DNA from: Epiperipatus broadwayi
Lineage: Eukaryota > Onychophora > Udeonychophora > Euonychophora > Peripatidae
NCBI GenBank assembly: GCA_028023455.1
Contig: JAQFVV010000971.1
Location: forward strand, 79,626 to 143,625
Length of the DNA: 64,000 nt
Direction: 5' to 3'
Of this stretch, positions 59,640 through 64,000 are shown piece after piece. The notes under the pieces were generated by a model. The model saw nothing but the letters and a program-made list of their open reading frames with translations. It had not been told where the DNA came from and did no database searches. Numbering within the stretch: the first letter of the stretch is position 1; the number at the start of each line of letters is the position of its first letter. Position numbers and translations under genes: made by a program.

Positions 59640-60535
59640 TAGCATGTTAAACCTTGTATTATATAATAACCTATGTGATATTGTTAATAATTGAATGTAT
59701 TTGAAACATTTAAATGTTTGAATTTTTCTGAGAACTTTTAACAGTTTTCAGTCATGGAATTAGTTCAACACATAATTACGAGTAGACTGTTGTCACCACA
59801 GACTTTCAAATAAGTGCTTATAACATGCAAATATGTATATACTTATGGTACAATTTAATTTTAAAATTATACACATTAAGACATCAAAAAAATAACTGGC
59901 ATAAAATTAAGTAAAATAACTACAATAAGATAAGACATAAAGAAAGATGAGAGATAAAGAAAACACAGCTACATGGATACTAAACAACAATCAAACTTTG
60001 ATGAATATCTTCTTACAGGAAGTGTTCACCCAATTACAATTAGCTTCCTCTTAAAAAGATAAAAAAATATTTCTTTAATCTTCTTAAGCATAAATTATGC
60101 AATTAAAAAAAGCTCCTTTCAATCTCTTCCTGGAGAATCTGATGTTTGAAGCACTTGAAGTTGGTGGAGTTCATTTTATTTTTGTCCTATATCAAAACCT
60201 TTTAAACAAATATTGGGATAGAAATTTTGTTTTCCCCCTCTTCATAATTCATCAAAATGCCTTGGCAGAAATTATAATACTTGCTATTTGTATGAGTATC
60301 AGAAACACTATGTTTTGTCCAAGATATATTTCATAATTTTATTCTTTAGATTCTGTACAATCTGAAAACTTTATCAAATTTTGGTAATATCCACAATGCT
60401 TTTTTCTTCTCCTGCCAGTGTACAACAAAGTATTGTAATACTTTATCCTTAAGCATCATTATAGCTTTAATTTTTCTTTAAATCATATAAACAGATTCAT
60501 CTTTTCCAGATCTTATGCTTTTTCTAATTTTTTCA
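59640..60535. other. AT-rich, no recognised gene
   Basis: The 79-codon frame at 60097-60336 has no recognisable domain. The minus strand of the same region has LDKT- and LPRHFDEL-like fragments, possibly an old transposon, not assignable. Confidence 0.35.
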
Positions 60536-60550
60536 ACAATATGTGGAATG

Positions 60551-61037
60551 TCACATGACCAACACTTCTTATGCTTGTGTATAACTGTTGTTAAAACAGG
60601 CAAAACTCACTATATGTATTGCCACACACAGCAAGCTAGAGTAATCAATGCATGCCAGAAGGCTTTTGCATAAAATCTCCATCTAGTGCCTACTCATCTA
60701 ATATCCCCAGACTAGTTTCTGGCTTGTGGCCTTCATCCCTATATAAACTAATGGGCTTGGATTGAAAACATTAAGGTGTTTTCAGTTCAAAACTCATAGT
60801 TTTGTAGTTAAGTGGAGATAAAGATGGCTGCTGGAGGGTGGCATTAGATCTTAAGATCTAGGTGTACTGCTCTCAGATCCAAGGCTCCTCACTGATGAAG
60901 GCCACAAACCAGAAACTAGTCTGGGGATATTGGATGAGTAGCACTAGATGGGGATTTTATGCACAAGCTGTCTGGCATCCATTGATTACTCTAGCTTGTT
61001 GTGTGTGGCAATATGTATAGAGAGTTTTGCCTGTTTT
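60551..61037 (+). repeat. FB1 palindromic repeat, two arms, exact 13-bp flanks
   Basis: Starts TCACATGACCAACACTTCTT, then GTTAAAACAGGCAAAACTCA and the arm GCCACACACAGCAAGCTAGA. It ends with the inverted arm, GAGTTTTGCCTGTTTT. The centre contains AATGGGCTTGGATTGAAAAC and GATGGCTGCTGGAGGG. Flanked by exact AATATGTGGAATG at 60538-60550 and 61038-61050. The additional ~45 bp at the 5' side that are not part of the inverted arms make the element asymmetric. Confidence 0.85.
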
Positions 61038-61050
61038 AATATGTGGAATG

Positions 61051-62580
61051 CCTAAATTCATTCATGATCTTTCTCCATATAACATGTATTAAGAATTTAT
61101 GGTTTTAATTCAACTACAGTTACTTTTAAAATGTTATTGCTATTGTAATGGAAAGTGTCTACTTCACTCTTGCAGAATAGATAGCAATAGTGTTTTTTAT
61201 TTGCCTTGAATATGCTTCAAAATACATTTTTGCTATGTATTAAATGTTAATGATTATTGAAGTATATAAGACTGAGTTCTTATTACTGGGTTATAAGGAA
61301 ACAGAGGATTAAACCTATATGATGTTCAATGAAAATTTAATTCTTGAATGAATGATTCCTACAATTACTTTATTTTTTCACTATAATAGATTTTAAAATA
61401 ATGTTTATTTATGTAGTTTATCGAAGACTTCTCTAATTGGTTATATAATGGGTTTCATGATTATATATATATATTCTAACCCAGTATGTTTAATTAGTTT
61501 ATTTTATTTGCACTTGTTTATTTATTTATTTGCACTTGTGACACTAATTTTTCTGGTTGTTGTTAAGGCAACCAAAATAAAACAACATATCCATTAATTT
61601 TCCAATATGATCTAAAATACCTTTCATATAATACAATTGTACATTTAATTCTCTTAAGCCATGCCACGATTGTAATAACAACAATAATTGATCACTTATT
61701 AATTTAAAGAATAATTATAATAATATTAATCTCAGGGTTCTTTGTTTCATGTAAGGAAATGTTCGGCAGTATTGTGTTGTCGCATATGACTGTCATTCTG
61801 GTCGGCTATAGGAAACATTTATTTTACTTAAATTCAATGTGTCTTCATCTCTCATATCAACTGCTATATTATTTAAAGAGATGATAATTCTATTCAATAA
61901 TGACGTATAATTTTGAATAACACAGCCTTTTTTTTTTTTTTAGAGTCTCAGTCAGAATAATAAAAAGACAAGGGTGCTTTTTGTGTCCTTCCATCATCCA
62001 TGACAACACAATAATATAACTAAGAGTTATTACTTAGACAATTTAACTAAATGGGAATGGAATAATGTGCAACCAAAGTTAATGGTTTGGGAATAAATTC
62101 ATTTTTTTTTTAATTTTTTATACAAAGGTGAATGTTTAGTTTTAAGTTTTCAACTCCATAAATAATTATCATTAAACTAAAATATAATGACATATTCCGA
62201 TCTGCTTAACTTTATTTATCTGGTATATTAAGTTTTTAAGAATTTGGAATGATTTCAGACTCAAGAAAAGGTTTTGCAAATATTGTGCAAACACTTATAT
62301 TTAGCATATAAAAACAAAAAAATGAATCTACAACAAATTTTAACCAGACTATAATTTATTATTATCACAAAAAAAAATATATGAACATTTATTCAATAAT
62401 CCCATAGTAATACAAAAATATAAAATATAACTGACATTAATCTGTATACTCTTTTGGTTATGGACTAGAGGTTACTACTTCTCCTGTATGCAATCATATG
62501 GATTGATCAACTAAAAATACATTTCATTACCAATACATTGTTTATTAAATTTTGATAACCTTGTAGAAGTTTTTATTCAA
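61051..62580. other. AT-rich, no recognised gene
   Basis: Poly-T tracts near 61928 and 62100, otherwise nothing identified. Confidence 0.4.
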
Positions 62581-62584
62581 AATT

Positions 62585-63154
62585 ATTGACTAACTATTTT
62601 TTTTTTTCATTTTTTTTTTTTTTTTTTAAATAATGATTAATCCAATCATATGCAATACGCAAAATATTAAATTTATTTCTAATACATTTACTTTATTTAT
62701 GGTCTTTAATGGGATAACCTATTCTAATTATAGGCCAGTTATCAGAAGTTACACTTACCATCTTACATTTAACTTAATGCTAACTTAAGTTATGATACAA
62801 ATTTTATTCATACGTATAATTTTAAATATGAGTATTATTTAATTACTAACCAGAATTAAATATTGCATTTGAATATTGACTAACTATTTTTTTTTTTTTT
62901 TTAAAATGATGATTAATCCAATCATATGCAATACGCAAAATATTAAATTTATTTCTAATACATTTACTTTATTTATGGTCTTTAATGGGATAACCTATTC
63001 TAATTATAGGCCAGTTATCAGAAGTTACACTTACCATCTTACATTTAACTTAATGCTAACTTAAGTTATGATACAAATTTTATTCATACGTATACTTTTG
63101 AAATATGAGTATTATTTAATTACTAACCAGAATTAAATATTGCATTTGAATATT
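62585..63154 (+). repeat. Tandem duplication, two ~280-bp copies
   Basis: The first copy, 62585-62874, and the second, 62875-63154, share ATTGACTAACTATT, a poly-T tract, GATTAATCCAATCATATGCA and so on to TTGCATTTGAATATT. The body differs at only a few positions (TATAATTTTAAATATG against TATACTTTTGAAATATG). The poly-T tract differs in length by about 14 bp. No coding content; the 62-codon frame in the second copy is chance. Confidence 0.9.
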
Positions 63155-63159
63155 CCTTC

Positions 63160-64000
63160 AGTAAATAAGCGTTTTAAATTACGCAATTTTAATTACTTTC
63201 TCCATTGATTTACTTGTCAAATACTAGCAATATTTAGCAGCACAATCCAGATATCGACCCTAGTTACTAACGCACTATTTATACTAAAGTGGATTTTGAG
63301 GAACTAACACCTCCAATATAACTTTATCTTGCCCGAACTTTCAAAATTAAGCACAATAATCAACACCTTCCATGGTGGAGCTATCTTTATTTTCACATGA
63401 GGAATATGGAATAACCACGAAGGTTTGTAAAGTAATCTACTACATTAAAATATTTTGGTGGTTTCTTGCCTCTTACTTGGGCATACAACGAACACACACC
63501 AAATAAATCCTCTCCTGGGATTTAAACGAATGAAACATACTAAATGCTAGATAAATTCTTGATCGTCCTATCTATGAGAATCGATCACTTGGGCTATAAA
63601 TATACCCGAACATTATATTTAAAATCTTCCTCTCATGGAAAAACAAAGCTTTTGGGGAGATCATTTTTCATCCCACAAAATAAATACATTATAATTATTA
63701 CCTATGCGAATATTAAGCATATACCAATGCTATATCTGGGCAGGATAAGTAAATACACTGATTATAATAAACTTATGTTACCAGGTATACTTTGATCAAC
63801 ATCTGAAATCAATGGACATCATAGAATAAAAGTATAATAATTTTAATTTTAATAAAGGAACATTCAAAATAGTTGGTAGCATACTATCTTAAACTAAATA
63901 AAGTGGATGTGTTATTTAAGAATAATTAGGAATAACTTCCTCAATTAATACAGTATAAATTGGCCTCAAAACTTTAACAAGAAATATTTTGTTATAGCAT
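63160..64000. other. Unassigned sequence
   Basis: 63230-63800 is of higher complexity than its surroundings. The 83-codon frame at 63544-63795 has no recognisable domain, and I cannot say whether it is coding. Confidence 0.35.

Noticed and set aside
60097-60336. 79-codon frame as a small gene
   Set aside because: No domain, no conserved neighbour, AT-rich composition; the length is expected by chance.
1-64000. Confident assignment to coleoid cephalopods
   Set aside because: The mix of LINEs, SINEs and mariner pieces would fit, but I saw no lineage-specific repeat that would prove it, and other AT-rich invertebrate genomes fit equally.

Overview
The window is strongly AT-rich, low-complexity nuclear DNA from an animal, most likely an invertebrate. 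It carries remnants of APE-type LINEs, a Penelope-like element with a GIY-YIG domain, mariner transposase pieces, tRNA-headed SINEs and many fold-back repeats. I cannot fix the phylum from sequence alone. A mollusc, another AT-rich marine invertebrate or an arthropod would all fit. I found no intact host protein gene, no rRNA and no convincing functional tRNA. Nearly every open frame is either a decayed transposon frame or a chance AT-rich frame.

Layout. 1-5 kb: a one-armed copy of a palindromic repeat family (called FB1 here), a LINE 3' fragment and a hAT-like fold-back element with a second hairpin inside it. 5-14 kb: an RTE-like LINE tail, a fold-back MITE, a minimal FB1 hairpin, a tRNA-SINE and a Penelope-like element. 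14-27 kb: a mariner remnant, RTE fragments, several FB1 copies (one nested in another), a 3 x 61 bp tandem array and a second fold-back family (FB2). 27-32.6 kb: decayed LINE ENDO and RT pieces interrupted by a hairpin MITE. 32.6-45 kb: two tRNA-like heads, a near-perfect FB1 hairpin, a minisatellite, two hairpin MITEs and a mariner N-terminal piece. 45.2-47 kb: palindromes nested within palindromes. 47.4-49 kb: an RTE-like LINE insertion with a 5' inversion. 51-55 kb: SINEs and FB2-type arms. 55.3-58.6 kb: one nearly full-length but broken LINE. 59-64 kb: a second Penelope fragment, a full FB1 copy and a 0.28 kb tandem duplication.

The most interesting signal is FB1. Its copies fold into long hairpins, yet three are flanked by exact 13-bp direct repeats and a fourth by a 13-bp repeat with one mismatch. 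One end is fairly constant and the other varies. That pattern looks more like target-primed retroposition than cut-and-paste transposition. Two copies have collapsed to almost pure hairpins. The other notable structures are the inverted LINE, whose two halves lie between 11-bp direct repeats, and the nested palindromes at 45-47 kb.
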